A stretch of 64,000 bases of DNA. Origin: an uncultured Alphaproteobacteria bacterium. Its GTDB lineage: Bacteria > Pseudomonadota > Alphaproteobacteria > HIMB59 > GCA-002718135. The notes beneath the pieces are model-generated. The model searched no databases and was not told where the DNA came from. It worked only from the letters and a program-made list of their open reading frames with translations. Below are positions 29,652 to 39,979 of this stretch, piece by piece (positions within the stretch are counted from its first letter, which is position 1; each line of letters opens with the position of its first letter). The stretch covers positions 17,017-81,016 of the forward strand of contig CACJWQ010000005.1 of NCBI GenBank assembly GCA_902597015.1. Reading direction: 5' to 3'. The position numbers and the translations under genes were made by a program.

Positions 29652-31021
29652 TAGTTATTCAAATATTTTTTTGCAATACTTGATATTGAACCCGCGCCCA
29701 TAAAAACAATTGTATTTTGATGCAATGTATAAGGTTTCATTAATTTATTTAAATCACCTATATTTTTTAAATATATAGTATTTTTATTTTTTTTTAATAT
29801 TTTAGAATATATGTCTTTTGAAGTTGCACCCTTGATAATCTTTTCTCCAGCTGAATAAGTTTCTAATAAAAATAAATAATCAACTTTAGATAAAACTTTT
29901 ATAAATTCTCTAATTAGTATTTTAGTTCTAGTGTATCTGTGTGGCTGAAAAACAACTATTACTTTATTTTTTAGACTTTTAGCTGCACTTAATGTAGCTG
30001 CAATTTCTGTTGGATGATGTGCATAATCATCATACACAAAAGACTTATTTTTTTTTCCAATAAATGAGAACCTTCTTTTTACACCTACATAATTAATCAA
30101 AGCATTATTAATATCTTTATTTTTAATTCCATTTAGTTTGGCTGCAATAATACTTGCAGTTGCATTTAAAATATTATGATTGCCAATTGCATTGATAGTA
30201 AATTTATAATTAGAAGAATGAATAATTTTATTGTTAATTTTTAATTTAAAAGAAGTTTTTAGTTTGTTTTGTATAATATCAAAGATTAATACATCTGCTT
30301 TTTTATTTTTTATTGAATAAGTTAAAATATTTCTAGTTTTTATTTTGTTAATTAATAATTTAAGATTATTATCATCATAACACATTATTGTGGTTCCATA
30401 AAATGGAAGCAGATTTATAAATTTTTCAAATGCATTAATTAAATTTTTTTTTGATTTATAAAAATCCATGTGTTCAATATCTAAATTAGTAATAATTGAT
30501 ATTTGATGTGGAAGCTTTAAAAAGGTACCATCACTCTCGTCTGCTTCAACAATCATCCATTCACCTTTTCCATAACGATTATTATTAGAAAAAGAATTTA
30601 TAATACCGCCATTTACAATAGTAGGATCTAAACCTGCTTCATTGAAAATATTTCCTACCAAACTAGTAGTAGTAGTTTTTCCGTGAGATCCAGCTATGGC
30701 AATAGATTTTTTATTTTTCATTAATTCAGAAAGCATATCAGCTCGAGAAAGAACTGGTATTTTTTTAATATATGCCTCTCTTATTTCAGGATTATTTTTT
30801 TTAATAGCTGATGAATAAACAATAGCATGAGCATTTTTAATATTTTTTTTATTATGTCCTAAAAAAAATTTTATACCTTTTTTCTTTAATCTTTTGGTAT
30901 TATCATTTACTGATATATCACTACCCTGGATCGAATATCCTTTATCTAGCATCAATTCTGCAATACCAGACATTCCTATTCCTGAAATACCTATAAAATG
31001 AATTTTACTGTTAATTTGCAT
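29651..31021 (-). CDS. murC: UDP-N-acetylmuramate--L-alanine ligase
   Basis: A 456-residue Mur ligase. HFIGISGIGMSGIAELM is the UDP-binding start, AGSHGKTTTTSLVG the ATP P-loop, DESDGTFL and NLDIEHMDFY the central domain, and DDYAHHPTEI the substrate motif. It adds the first amino acid of the stem peptide. It overlaps murG by 11 nt and murB by 1 nt. Confidence 0.97.
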   Translation of the reverse strand: MQINSKIHFIGISGIGMSGIAELMLDKGYSIQGSDISVNDNTKRLKKKGIKFFLGHNKKNIKNAHAIVYSSAIKKNNPEIREAYIKKIPVLSRADMLSELMKNKKSIAIAGSHGKTTTTSLVGNIFNEAGLDPTIVNGGIINSFSNNNRYGKGEWMIVEADESDGTFLKLPHQISIITNLDIEHMDFYKSKKNLINAFEKFINLLPFYGTTIMCYDDNNLKLLINKIKTRNILTYSIKNKKADVLIFDIIQNKLKTSFKLKINNKIIHSSNYKFTINAIGNHNILNATASIIAAKLNGIKNKDINNALINYVGVKRRFSFIGKKNKSFVYDDYAHHPTEIAATLSAAKSLKNKVIVVFQPHRYTRTKILIREFIKVLSKVDYLFLLETYSAGEKIIKGATSKDIYSKILKKNKNTIYLKNIGDLNKLMKPYTLHQNTIVFMGAGSISSIAKKYLNN

Positions 31022-32096
31022 TTAGCATTAATTTATAAATTAAAGTATTAGAGTTTTTAACTTTAATCATATCAAATTTTTTATTCATTGATTCTAATTT
31101 ACTTTCATTACTATATGTTTCATAAATATGTCTTTTTGCTTTGTCTAAATCATCATTATTTTGATCAAAAATTATGGCTAAGTCATGTTTAGCTAATATA
31201 TCAGCATTAAAAAATTGATGATTATCTTTTGCAGAAGGTAAAGGAATTAATATCGAGGGAAGTTTAAAGTTAATTAAATCAACAATTGTTCCAGCTCCAG
31301 CTCTGCATATTGCTAAATTAGAATTAGCTAGTATTTCATCTACATTTATAAAAAAATCTTTCAAAATTATTGGTGATTTAATATTTTGTAATTCTGCTTC
31401 ATATTTTTTTATCAAATGTTTAGAACACTGAAATATAAATTTAGCTTTTATAATTTTTTCGTCATCTATAATTTTAATTAGATTTGTTGCAAAATTTGAT
31501 ACAAATTCTGATCCTTGACTGCCACCAGAAATAAAAATTGTAAAGTTACTCTTAGAATTATTATTGCTTATGTTATTATTTTTTTGAAAATTATTTTCTG
31601 GAGAACCAACTACAAATATTTTATCTTTAAACTTTGAATTAATTTTAGATTTAATATCAAAATTTAAAAATAATTTATTTGAAAAATTCAAAAAAAATTT
31701 ATTCGTTCTTCCAATTATTGAATTTTGTTCATGTATATAAAGTTTAACTTTATAAATTGGTTTCAATAACATACATGTTAACATTGGAGAAAACGAAGCA
31801 TAACTTCCAAAAGAAATAGAATGGGATGGTTTTAATAAAAATATAATTATGAATGATTGAATTAATCCTAATAAAATTTGAAATATGCCAAAAATTTTAA
31901 ATATTAGGTTTCCATTCAAATTTGACGAACTAATTATATAAATTTTTCCATTATAATTATCAAAGTATTTATAGCCTCTTTTGTCTGTTATAATTGTGCA
32001 ACTTATATTTTTATTAGATAAATAATTAGCAAAATTTTTTGCTGGTATAACATGTCCACCTGTTCCTCCTGTAATTAGTAAAAAATTTTCTTTCAT
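31011..32096 (-). CDS. murG: UDP-GlcNAc:lipid I N-acetylglucosaminyltransferase MurG
   Basis: A 361-residue GT-B glycosyltransferase. LITGGTGGHVIPA (N-terminal G loop), HEQNSIIGRTNK and ISGGSQGSEFVSNFA are the diagnostic blocks, and AICRAGAGTIVDLI with PLPSAKDNHQFFNA is the UDP-GlcNAc site. It converts lipid I to lipid II at the inner membrane face. ATGA overlap with ftsW upstream; 11-nt overlap with murC. Confidence 0.96.
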   Translation of the reverse strand: MKENFLLITGGTGGHVIPAKNFANYLSNKNISCTIITDKRGYKYFDNYNGKIYIISSSNLNGNLIFKIFGIFQILLGLIQSFIIIFLLKPSHSISFGSYASFSPMLTCMLLKPIYKVKLYIHEQNSIIGRTNKFFLNFSNKLFLNFDIKSKINSKFKDKIFVVGSPENNFQKNNNISNNNSKSNFTIFISGGSQGSEFVSNFATNLIKIIDDEKIIKAKFIFQCSKHLIKKYEAELQNIKSPIILKDFFINVDEILANSNLAICRAGAGTIVDLINFKLPSILIPLPSAKDNHQFFNADILAKHDLAIIFDQNNDDLDKAKRHIYETYSNESKLESMNKKFDMIKVKNSNTLIYKLMLNAN

Positions 32097-33154
32097 AATT
32101 CTTCATTTTTTTTGTTTGTAAGAGATAATAAAAAACCAAATAAAATTGCTATTGATATCATGGAAGAACCTCCATAACTTACAAATGGCAGTGTCATACC
32201 CTTTGTTGGTATAAGGCCCAGCGAGCTAAAGATATTAATTAAGCATTGTAATCCAAATGAGCAAATTAAACCACTAATTGCAATAATTTTATATGGATCT
32301 TCAAGTTGTAGAACTTTTAATAAGCTTCTTATTATAATAGATAGAATTATAAAAATAATTATTAAACAAAAAATAAATCCTAATTCTTCTCCAGCAACAG
32401 CAAAAATAAAATCAGTGTTAGCATCAGGAATTTTTTCTTTTAAAATACCTTGCCCTGGACCCTTTCCAAGTAGCCCACCATTTTTGAAAGCTTGAATACT
32501 TAAATCTATTTGGTATGTATCAGTCCCACCTAATCCGCCAAGAAATGAATTAATTCTTGATTGAACATGATCAAAAATAAAATAAGAAAAAATTGAAATT
32601 CCTAATATAAATAAAAATGCAACTATAACTAAAAAAATTGATAAACCAGCAACAAATAACTGGCAAAAAAAAGTTGCTGACAGTAAAACTGTCATTCCCA
32701 AATCAGGCTGCATAAGTATTAAAGATAAAAGCAAGAAGAAAAAAACAAACAGTAAAGGTAAATAAAATTTTTTATCTTCTATAGATTTACTTATACACCA
32801 TGCAGTCAATATGACAAAAATAGGCTTAATTATCTCTGAAGGTTGAAGTGTAAATTTAAATATTTGAAACCATCTCTTAGCGCCTTTAACTTCGTAATCT
32901 AAAAAAAGTATTAGCAGTATTATTATTAATAAAATAATAAATAAAAATAATGAAATTCTTCTTATATTTTTACTATCTAAGTCTGATAACGCAATAAGTA
33001 AGAAAACTGAAAAAAGAAAAAAAATAGAGTGTCTATTTATGGATAAATTTTCATCTATGGAAAATGAAAGTATTAATCCCGTAAAACCCAATGATAATAT
33101 TAATATAATATTAATTCTATCAACTGAACTCCACCAATTCTTTAAATATTCCAT
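32093..33154 (-). CDS. ftsW: Division SEDS glycosyltransferase FtsW
   Basis: A 353-residue SEDS protein with about ten membrane helices. Family marks are GAKRWFQI, FTLQPSEIIKP, MQPDLGMTVLL, ANTDFIFAVAGEELGF and TLPFVSYGGSSMI. It polymerises septal peptidoglycan with FtsI. Location inside the dcw cluster distinguishes it from RodA (891-1988). It lies 2 nt downstream of murD and overlaps murG by ATGA. Confidence 0.95.
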   Translation of the reverse strand: MEYLKNWWSSVDRINIILILSLGFTGLILSFSIDENLSINRHSIFFLFSVFLLIALSDLDSKNIRRISLFLFIILLIIILLILFLDYEVKGAKRWFQIFKFTLQPSEIIKPIFVILTAWCISKSIEDKKFYLPLLFVFFFLLLSLILMQPDLGMTVLLSATFFCQLFVAGLSIFLVIVAFLFILGISIFSYFIFDHVQSRINSFLGGLGGTDTYQIDLSIQAFKNGGLLGKGPGQGILKEKIPDANTDFIFAVAGEELGFIFCLIIIFIILSIIIRSLLKVLQLEDPYKIIAISGLICSFGLQCLINIFSSLGLIPTKGMTLPFVSYGGSSMISIAILFGFLLSLTNKKNEEL

Positions 33155-33156
33155 GG

Positions 33157-34473
33157 TTAATTTATATAATTTTTAATTAATTTATTAAAATGCATGCCTC
33201 TTTCTTCAAAATTTTTGTATTGATCATAAGAGGCACAAGCAGGAGCGAATAGTATAGTTGATTGATTTGAATTTTTTTTAATATCCTTGAAGGTTTCTTT
33301 GATAACTGAATTTAAATTTGCCAATTTTTTTACGACCAATTCTTTTTTTAATTTTTTTTCAATGAAATTTCCTGATTTTCCGTATGTATATACACAGCTA
33401 ATTTTATTTTTATATTTTAGAAGAATTTCAAAATTTTTTTCTTTAGCTATGCCTCCTAAGATTAAGTAAATATTATTATAATTTACAACTGAATTTATTG
33501 TTGAATTTAAATTAGTAGATTTACTATTATTTACTATTTTTAATTTATTATTTGTAAAAATTGTAGATGATCTAAATGGAAGACCCTTAAATGTTTTAAT
33601 CACCTTAAGAAAATTAGATTCTGGAATTTTTAATATTTTGCTACATATGTATGCTATTAAAATATTTTGAATATTAAAATTACCTTCTAAATCTTTTGAG
33701 ATTTTTTTTATAAATAATTTTTTGTTTTTTTTGAAGTAATTATCTAGAATATAATCATTGTTAGCGAAACAATCAGCTGATTTATCTACTAAAGAAAAAC
33801 TAATTTTATTTTTAATTTTTTTTTGATTAAATATCTTTCTTGAATAAATATCATCAATTGATAACAAATTAATTCCATTTTTAGTAATAATATTTTTCTT
33901 CTGACTAACATAATCATTAATACCTTTGTACCTATCTAAATGATCACCAGATAAATTTGTTATTACTGATATTCTACTATCAAGTGACTTAACTGTTTCT
34001 AATTGAAAAGAACTTAATTCGATAACATGAACTTTATATTTTTTTTTAAGAAGAAAAGCATTGCATAATGATTCTCCAATATTGCCTCCGACAAATGTTT
34101 TAATATTATTTTTTTTTAAAATGTCTCCTATTAATTTGGTTGTTGTTGATTTCCCATTTGTGCCAGTAATAGCTACAATCTTTTGATTTGTTAAATTCGA
34201 AATATATAAATTTAAATCTCTATTTACTTTTTTAGATATATTTTTTCTTTTAAATTTTTTTTGTCTTAAAGATATTCCTGGGCTAACAAAAATTTTTTTA
34301 AAATCATTCAAATTATCTTTTTTTATATTAAAAAAATAATCTTTATTGTAATTTTTTTTTATAGCCTTTCTTACTATTGGATTATCATCCCACATCTTAA
34401 ATTTTATTTTTTTATTTTCAAAATAATTTACTATAGAAAGTCCTGATTTTTGAATTCCATAAATTAAATACAT
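33157..34473 (-). CDS. murD: UDP-N-acetylmuramoylalanine--D-glutamate ligase
   Basis: The start is set at ATG 34473, one base into the mraY stop (TAATG), giving MYLIYGIQKSGLSIVNYF and 438 residues; a longer in-frame reading to 34530 would lie inside mraY and adds no family sequence. ITGTNGKSTTTKLIG is the P-loop, VIELSSFQLE and NLSGDHLDRY the central blocks, and FAPACASYDQYKNFEERG the C-terminal signature of MurD. It adds D-glutamate to UDP-MurNAc-L-Ala. Confidence 0.95.
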   Translation of the reverse strand: MYLIYGIQKSGLSIVNYFENKKIKFKMWDDNPIVRKAIKKNYNKDYFFNIKKDNLNDFKKIFVSPGISLRQKKFKRKNISKKVNRDLNLYISNLTNQKIVAITGTNGKSTTTKLIGDILKKNNIKTFVGGNIGESLCNAFLLKKKYKVHVIELSSFQLETVKSLDSRISVITNLSGDHLDRYKGINDYVSQKKNIITKNGINLLSIDDIYSRKIFNQKKIKNKISFSLVDKSADCFANNDYILDNYFKKNKKLFIKKISKDLEGNFNIQNILIAYICSKILKIPESNFLKVIKTFKGLPFRSSTIFTNNKLKIVNNSKSTNLNSTINSVVNYNNIYLILGGIAKEKNFEILLKYKNKISCVYTYGKSGNFIEKKLKKELVVKKLANLNSVIKETFKDIKKNSNQSTILFAPACASYDQYKNFEERGMHFNKLIKNYIN

Positions 34474-35561
34474 TATCTTATTCTTAAAGTTGCAAGACCT
34501 ATCAAAGCTAATACAATAGTAATTATCCAAAAACGAATAACTATTGTTGACTCAGGCCATCCCTTTTTTTCAAAATGATGATGTAGTGGAGCCATTAAAA
34601 AAACCCTTTTTCCTGTCATTTTAAAAATGAATACTTGGATTACTACAGACAAGGTTTCTAGAACAAATAAACCTCCTATTATTGCAAGAAGAATTTCATG
34701 TTTGCATATTATTGCTACTGAGCCTAAAGAGCCGCCTAATGCTAAAGATCCTGTATCACCCATAAAAACTTTAGCAGGTGGTGCGTTAAACCAAAGAAAA
34801 CCTAAAGCGGCTCCAATTAAAGAACCACAAAAAACTGCTAATTCACCAGTTCCAGGAATATATTGGATAAGTAAATAATTAGAAAAAACTATATTACCTG
34901 AAACATAAGCTATGAAAGCAAAAGACATAGCAACTATCATTACAGGGACAATTGCTAAACCATCAAGTCCATCAGTTAGGTTTACTGCATTAGCCGATCC
35001 AATAATTATAAATATGGAAATTAGAAAATAAAATATTCCAAAATCTATAATTAAATTTTTAAAGAAAGGAAATGTCATAGAGTTGCTTATACTTGGATCT
35101 AAATTGATAAGAATTAAATATGTAATGAAAAAAGAAAAAATGATTTGAAATATAATTCTTATTTTTGATGAAATACCCTTACTGGTATTTGATTTGATTT
35201 TACTGTAGTCATCTGCAAAACCAATAGATCCAAAAATTAAAATAGTTAAAAGTAAAATCCATATAAAAATATTTTGTAAATCAGCCCAAATAATTGTTGA
35301 AACAAAAACACTCAAAATAATCAACAGGCCACCCATTGTAGGAGTACCTTTTTTTGCAATTATATGTGACTCTGGACCATCATCCCTTATTGGCTGGCCA
35401 GTTGGCTGAACATTTGATAATTTGTTAATAATATAATTTCCAAATATGAGAGAAAAAAATAATCCAGTAAGAATAGAGGCGCCAGCTCTAAATGTTATAT
35501 AGCTAAAAATATTTAGAAAACTAAATAAAGATTGGTATTCAAAGGCCAAATATTTAATCAA
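34473..35561 (-). CDS. mraY: Phospho-MurNAc-pentapeptide translocase MraY
   Basis: A 362-residue membrane enzyme with about ten helices. GTPTMGGLLIILSV, FADDYSKI, NLTDGLDGLA (magnesium site) and APLHHHFEKKGWPE are invariant family blocks. It transfers phospho-MurNAc-pentapeptide to undecaprenyl phosphate to make lipid I. The start is TTG at 35561 overlapping the murF stop as TTGA; the peptide from there (MIKYLAFEYQSLF) aligns with the usual N-terminus. Confidence 0.96.
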   Translation of the reverse strand: MIKYLAFEYQSLFSFLNIFSYITFRAGASILTGLFFSLIFGNYIINKLSNVQPTGQPIRDDGPESHIIAKKGTPTMGGLLIILSVFVSTIIWADLQNIFIWILLLTILIFGSIGFADDYSKIKSNTSKGISSKIRIIFQIIFSFFITYLILINLDPSISNSMTFPFFKNLIIDFGIFYFLISIFIIIGSANAVNLTDGLDGLAIVPVMIVAMSFAFIAYVSGNIVFSNYLLIQYIPGTGELAVFCGSLIGAALGFLWFNAPPAKVFMGDTGSLALGGSLGSVAIICKHEILLAIIGGLFVLETLSVVIQVFIFKMTGKRVFLMAPLHHHFEKKGWPESTIVIRFWIITIVLALIGLATLRIR

Positions 35562-36922
35562 ATCGATACCTGTTTTAATAATATTTTTGCAAACTTATTT
35601 ATTTTTGTCGAATTAGAACATTTAATTAAAATAATGTCATTATTATGCACTTTCTCTTTTAAAAATTGCATAATTCTATTTGTATTTTTAAAATGGATAA
35701 ATTCATTATTTGGATTTAAATTTTTTACAGATAATTCGAAGAATTCGCCACATAAAATTACAAATTTAAAAATAGTGACATCTAATTGTTGTAGTAATTT
35801 ATAATGAATTTTATAAGAATTATTTCCTAATTCATTCATTGTCCCTAGAATTATTATTTTTTTATTATTTTTTACTTTGATATTTTCTAAGTTTTTTATG
35901 CTTTGCAACATTGTATCAGGATTAGCATTATAAGATTCATCAATAATATTTATTTTTTTTTTATTTAAAGAAATTTTATGAACTAATCCCCTTCCTTCCA
36001 CTGGTTTTAAAAACTTGAAACGATTTAGAACTGATTTAATGTTCAGAGAATTTTCATTATAAAATGCAAGACAAAATAATAAGTTATTTAATCTATGCAT
36101 TACTATTGCGTCAGTAACAATGTTAACCTTTTTTTTATTAATTGATAAAGTTACTTTATGCAATTTTTTATAGGGAGATATTTTTTTAATAAAATATTTT
36201 TTTGAAGAACTATCAATACGAACTATTTTAAGATTTTTTTCTTTTTTTGCTTTTGTGATTAAAATATTTTCAGATTTAGAAGAAACATTGAGATATAGCT
36301 TTTTCCTATTATTATTATATTTAGAAATAAATATATCAGCTTTTTCTCTGGCAATATTATTTTTAGTTTGGAAATTTTCAAGGTGAGTAGATTGTATATT
36401 TGTAATAAATACCTCTGATGGTTTGACTAAATTACTAAGAAATTTTATCTCACCAAAATTATTTGTTCCAATTTCAAAAATTGCATAATTTGATTTTAAA
36501 TTTAAATTTAGTAAAGAAATTAATACACCTAACTGATTATTATAACTTTTCTTTGAGTAAGAAATGGTATGATCTTTTTTTAAGAAAAATGCTAAAGTTT
36601 CTTTTAAAGTAGTTTTACCAGCACTGCCAGTAATGCCTATTACTTTACCTTTGTATAAATCTCGTTTTGTTTTTGCTATTTTTGAAAGATGCTTATAAAT
36701 ATTATTTACATATAAAATTTTTTTATTTTTTTTGAAATTTTTATTATCAGTTACACAAAATTTTGCACCTTTATCTATTGCTTCATTTAAAAACTTGTTT
36801 CCATGAAATCTTTTACCTTTTAAAGCAAGAAATATATCGCCACTTTTAATATCTTTACTTGATATTTGAATTTTATCTTTTTTAGATATTATATATTTCT
36901 CTAATTGATTTAGTTCGATCAT
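35558..36922 (-). CDS. murF: UDP-MurNAc-tripeptide--D-alanyl-D-alanine ligase
   Basis: A 454-residue Mur ligase. SSKDIKSGDIFLALKG is the N-terminal domain signature, ITGSAGKTTLKETLAF the P-loop, FEIGTNNFGEI and NIQSTHLENF the central blocks, and IDESYNANPDTM the C-terminal block. It adds D-Ala-D-Ala (from Ddl) to complete the pentapeptide. Start overlaps murE by one base, end overlaps mraY by 4 nt. Confidence 0.95.
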   Translation of the reverse strand: MIELNQLEKYIISKKDKIQISSKDIKSGDIFLALKGKRFHGNKFLNEAIDKGAKFCVTDNKNFKKNKKILYVNNIYKHLSKIAKTKRDLYKGKVIGITGSAGKTTLKETLAFFLKKDHTISYSKKSYNNQLGVLISLLNLNLKSNYAIFEIGTNNFGEIKFLSNLVKPSEVFITNIQSTHLENFQTKNNIAREKADIFISKYNNNRKKLYLNVSSKSENILITKAKKEKNLKIVRIDSSSKKYFIKKISPYKKLHKVTLSINKKKVNIVTDAIVMHRLNNLLFCLAFYNENSLNIKSVLNRFKFLKPVEGRGLVHKISLNKKKINIIDESYNANPDTMLQSIKNLENIKVKNNKKIIILGTMNELGNNSYKIHYKLLQQLDVTIFKFVILCGEFFELSVKNLNPNNEFIHFKNTNRIMQFLKEKVHNNDIILIKCSNSTKINKFAKILLKQVSI

Positions 36923-38340
36923 TAATTTAATAATTGTTTAACAACTTTAAAATCATCAAACTTAATTGTTTTATTTTTTAAAACTTGAAATTTTTCGTGC
37001 CCTTTACCTGCTACTATTAAAATTTCATTCATTTTTAATTCTTTAATAGCTAATTTAATTGCTTTTCTTCTATCAGATACTTCCATAGCTCTAGAACAAT
37101 ATTTTAGAATATTTTTCCTTATTTTAGATGGATTTTCGTTTCTAGGATTGTCATCCGTTATATAAATTTTATTAGCATATTTATTTGCAATTAATGCCAT
37201 AGATTTTCGCTTACTTTTATCTCTATCACCACCACAACCAAATAAAATTGATGGTTTCATTTTTTTGATTTTATAAGCAAGTAGAATTTTTTTCAAAGCA
37301 TCTGGTGTATGTGCATAATCAATAATAATTTTTGATTTTTTTTTCTTATACTCAATTGTTTGCAAACGACCTGTTGGATTTGTAACTTTTGATAATACTC
37401 TTATAATTTTACTTTGACTAATATTAAGTGCTAAGCAACAAGTAATCGCACATTCTAAATTTTCCAATTCTATATTTGTTTTAAGTTTTAGATTTTCTAG
37501 TTTATATTTTGTATTGTTAATATTCAAATAAACAAAATCATTGATTTTTATTAATTTTATATTTTTATTTCCGAAATATTTAAATTTTACGTTTTTTTTT
37601 ATCAATGTTTTTTTTAATTCAGATAAGATGTCTAATCTTGAATTAATTATAGCAAATCCAGAATTTATTAAATGATTAGAGAAAAGTTTAATTTTAGATT
37701 TTTTATAATTTGAGAATGTTTTATGGTAATCAAGATGATCTTTTGAAATGTTTGTAATAGCTGCAATATTTATTGGATAATTTCTTAACCTGTTTTGTTC
37801 TAGAGCGTGACTTGAAGCTTCAAAAATGAAAATATTTTTTTCTTTTTTATTCGAAGATCCATATCTAAATAATTCTTCATAGGCAGGTGTTGTTAAATTT
37901 ATATCATTTATTTTTTTTCCGTTTACAAAATGTCCTAAAGTACCAACCATTGTATTATTATATTTTAGTGAATTAAGAATTTTTGAAATATACCAAACAA
38001 CTGATGTCTTTCCATTGGTACCTGTAACTGCTAGTGTTTTAAAGGGATGATTGCTATGAAGCTTAGTTAATAAATAATGTATCTCAAAATTAATATTAGA
38101 TACAACAAATTGAGGAATTTTTAAGTTTTTAATATATTTATTTGAAATTATAGCAGGAGTTTTATTCTTAAGTACTTCATCTAAATAAATCTTTTTTACC
38201 TTTGTATTTTTGTCATAAACAAACAACGTTTTGTTATTAGTAAATTTTGAGTTAGAGGTAATTGTAAAGAAATATTTATTTTTATTAAAGTTGTACGTTT
38301 TATTTACTCTTATAACTTTTGATAAATTAGACAGTAGCAT
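36922..38340 (-). CDS. murE: UDP-MurNAc-L-Ala-D-Glu--meso-diaminopimelate ligase
   Basis: A 472-residue Mur ligase with TGTNGKT at 106-112 and DNPR at 397-400. The DNPR motif is the known marker of meso-diaminopimelate specificity, so the cell wall should be DAP-type as expected for a Gram-negative. FEASSHALEQNRL and NISKDHLDYH are the central blocks. It overlaps ftsI by 14 nt and murF by 1 nt. Confidence 0.96.
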   Translation of the reverse strand: MLLSNLSKVIRVNKTYNFNKNKYFFTITSNSKFTNNKTLFVYDKNTKVKKIYLDEVLKNKTPAIISNKYIKNLKIPQFVVSNINFEIHYLLTKLHSNHPFKTLAVTGTNGKTSVVWYISKILNSLKYNNTMVGTLGHFVNGKKINDINLTTPAYEELFRYGSSNKKEKNIFIFEASSHALEQNRLRNYPINIAAITNISKDHLDYHKTFSNYKKSKIKLFSNHLINSGFAIINSRLDILSELKKTLIKKNVKFKYFGNKNIKLIKINDFVYLNINNTKYKLENLKLKTNIELENLECAITCCLALNISQSKIIRVLSKVTNPTGRLQTIEYKKKKSKIIIDYAHTPDALKKILLAYKIKKMKPSILFGCGGDRDKSKRKSMALIANKYANKIYITDDNPRNENPSKIRKNILKYCSRAMEVSDRRKAIKLAIKELKMNEILIVAGKGHEKFQVLKNKTIKFDDFKVVKQLLN

Positions 38341-39976
38341 TTAATTTTCTATATAAAAAATTTGTGTCTACTTTTAGAAGATCATCATTTTTATCTTTTG
38401 AAATATTAAAGAGGCTTATAATATTAATAATAATATCTTTTACCAAGGGTGCATTTACTCTTGCTCCAGTCATTCTTTGTTTAGTGCCTGTTTCCTTTTT
38501 TGGATACTCAATAGCAGTGTAAACTACATATTTTGGACTATTTGTTGGGAATATCGCAATAAAGGACGTTAAGTTTCTATCCTTATAATATCCACCATTT
38601 GGATTTAGTAATTCTGATGTTCCCGTTTTACCTCCTACAGAATAACCATCTACTTTTACTCTAGGACCAGTGTATTCAGTCTTGAGAACAACAGAATTTA
38701 ACAAATTGATAAAGAATTTAGATGATTCTTTATTATTAAAAATTTGATTTTGTTCAAATTGTTTGTTTAATTGAAGTGTAGGAAAAACCTCATTCCCATT
38801 ATTCGCTAATGAAGCATAAGCCTTAACTAAATGAAGAGGTGTAATTGCAAATCCATGACCAAATCCTATCGTTGCTGTTTCTAGCTTACCCCAATTATAT
38901 TTATTTCCTAAAGGAGCTGAGTTTTCTTTATTTTCTATATTTATTTTTTTATTGAAACCTATTTTTTCAAAAAATTCTATTTGGTTTTTTTTTCCAATCA
39001 AAGTAGCAATCTGAGCTGTACCAATATTGGATGATTCAACAATTATTTTTTCAACATCATAAATACCATTATTTTTATATTTATCATGATCACTTATATT
39101 TAAATATTTTTTTGTAACATCAAAAGTCATTTGAGGATCTATAATATCTAAATCAAATCCAATAGTGGCAGTTATTGGTTTGAAAGTTGATCCCATTTCA
39201 TAATTAGACTGAAAAACTCTATTCATTAAATTGTTGTTATTATATGAGGATTTGTCCTCAGGATTATAATCAGGTAAGCTTACTGATGATAAGATTTGAC
39301 CGTTAGTAATATCCATAACTATAGCTAAACCGGATTCAGCTTTATAATTATTTATTGTTTTTAAGAGATTTTCTCTAACCAACTGCTGTAAATTAGTATC
39401 AATACTAATAGTTATATCTTGTGATTTTGCGAGATCATTTTCAAAATACCTCTCAATGCCACTTTGACCAATTTGATCAATATCTACATATCCAAGAATA
39501 TGTGACAACGTATTCTTATAAGGATATATTCTTTTAAATTCCTTATGAGTTTTGATGTTTATTTCACCAAGATTAATTATTTCTTGATATTCAACTGGAG
39601 ATATATTTCTTTTTATCCAAATAAATTTACTTGTTGATAATAATTTTTTTTCTATTTTTTTTATATCTAAATCAAGAATAAATCCCAATTTATTGGCTAG
39701 TTCTTTTTTATTTTTTATTTTATTAGGGTTAATTGATAAAGAGATACTTTCAATTGAAGTAGCAATTATATTTCCATTCCTATCATAAATACTGCCCCTA
39801 ATATCTTTTTTTATATAATTAGTAGTAACATCATTCAGATCAGGAAAGAGCATAATTGACGAAATTCTATAAATAGAAATAAAATAGACAAAGATAAAAA
39901 TTGTAATTGAAAAAAAAACTCTTCTATGAAGTAATTTTAAAGAGTCGCTATCAAATAATTTTAGTTTACTTAACAT
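38327..39976 (-). CDS. ftsI: Penicillin-binding protein 3 (division transpeptidase FtsI)
   Basis: A 549-residue class B PBP with an N-terminal membrane anchor (about 19-36), pedestal domain and transpeptidase domain. Active-site motifs are STFK at 263-266, SSN at 315-317 and KTG at 450-452. It cross-links septal peptidoglycan together with FtsW. It follows ftsL by 3 nt and overlaps murE by 14 nt. Confidence 0.95.
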   Translation of the reverse strand: MLSKLKLFDSDSLKLLHRRVFFSITIFIFVYFISIYRISSIMLFPDLNDVTTNYIKKDIRGSIYDRNGNIIATSIESISLSINPNKIKNKKELANKLGFILDLDIKKIEKKLLSTSKFIWIKRNISPVEYQEIINLGEINIKTHKEFKRIYPYKNTLSHILGYVDIDQIGQSGIERYFENDLAKSQDITISIDTNLQQLVRENLLKTINNYKAESGLAIVMDITNGQILSSVSLPDYNPEDKSSYNNNNLMNRVFQSNYEMGSTFKPITATIGFDLDIIDPQMTFDVTKKYLNISDHDKYKNNGIYDVEKIIVESSNIGTAQIATLIGKKNQIEFFEKIGFNKKINIENKENSAPLGNKYNWGKLETATIGFGHGFAITPLHLVKAYASLANNGNEVFPTLQLNKQFEQNQIFNNKESSKFFINLLNSVVLKTEYTGPRVKVDGYSVGGKTGTSELLNPNGGYYKDRNLTSFIAIFPTNSPKYVVYTAIEYPKKETGTKQRMTGARVNAPLVKDIIINIISLFNISKDKNDDLLKVDTNFLYRKLNATV

Positions 39977-39979
39977 TAA

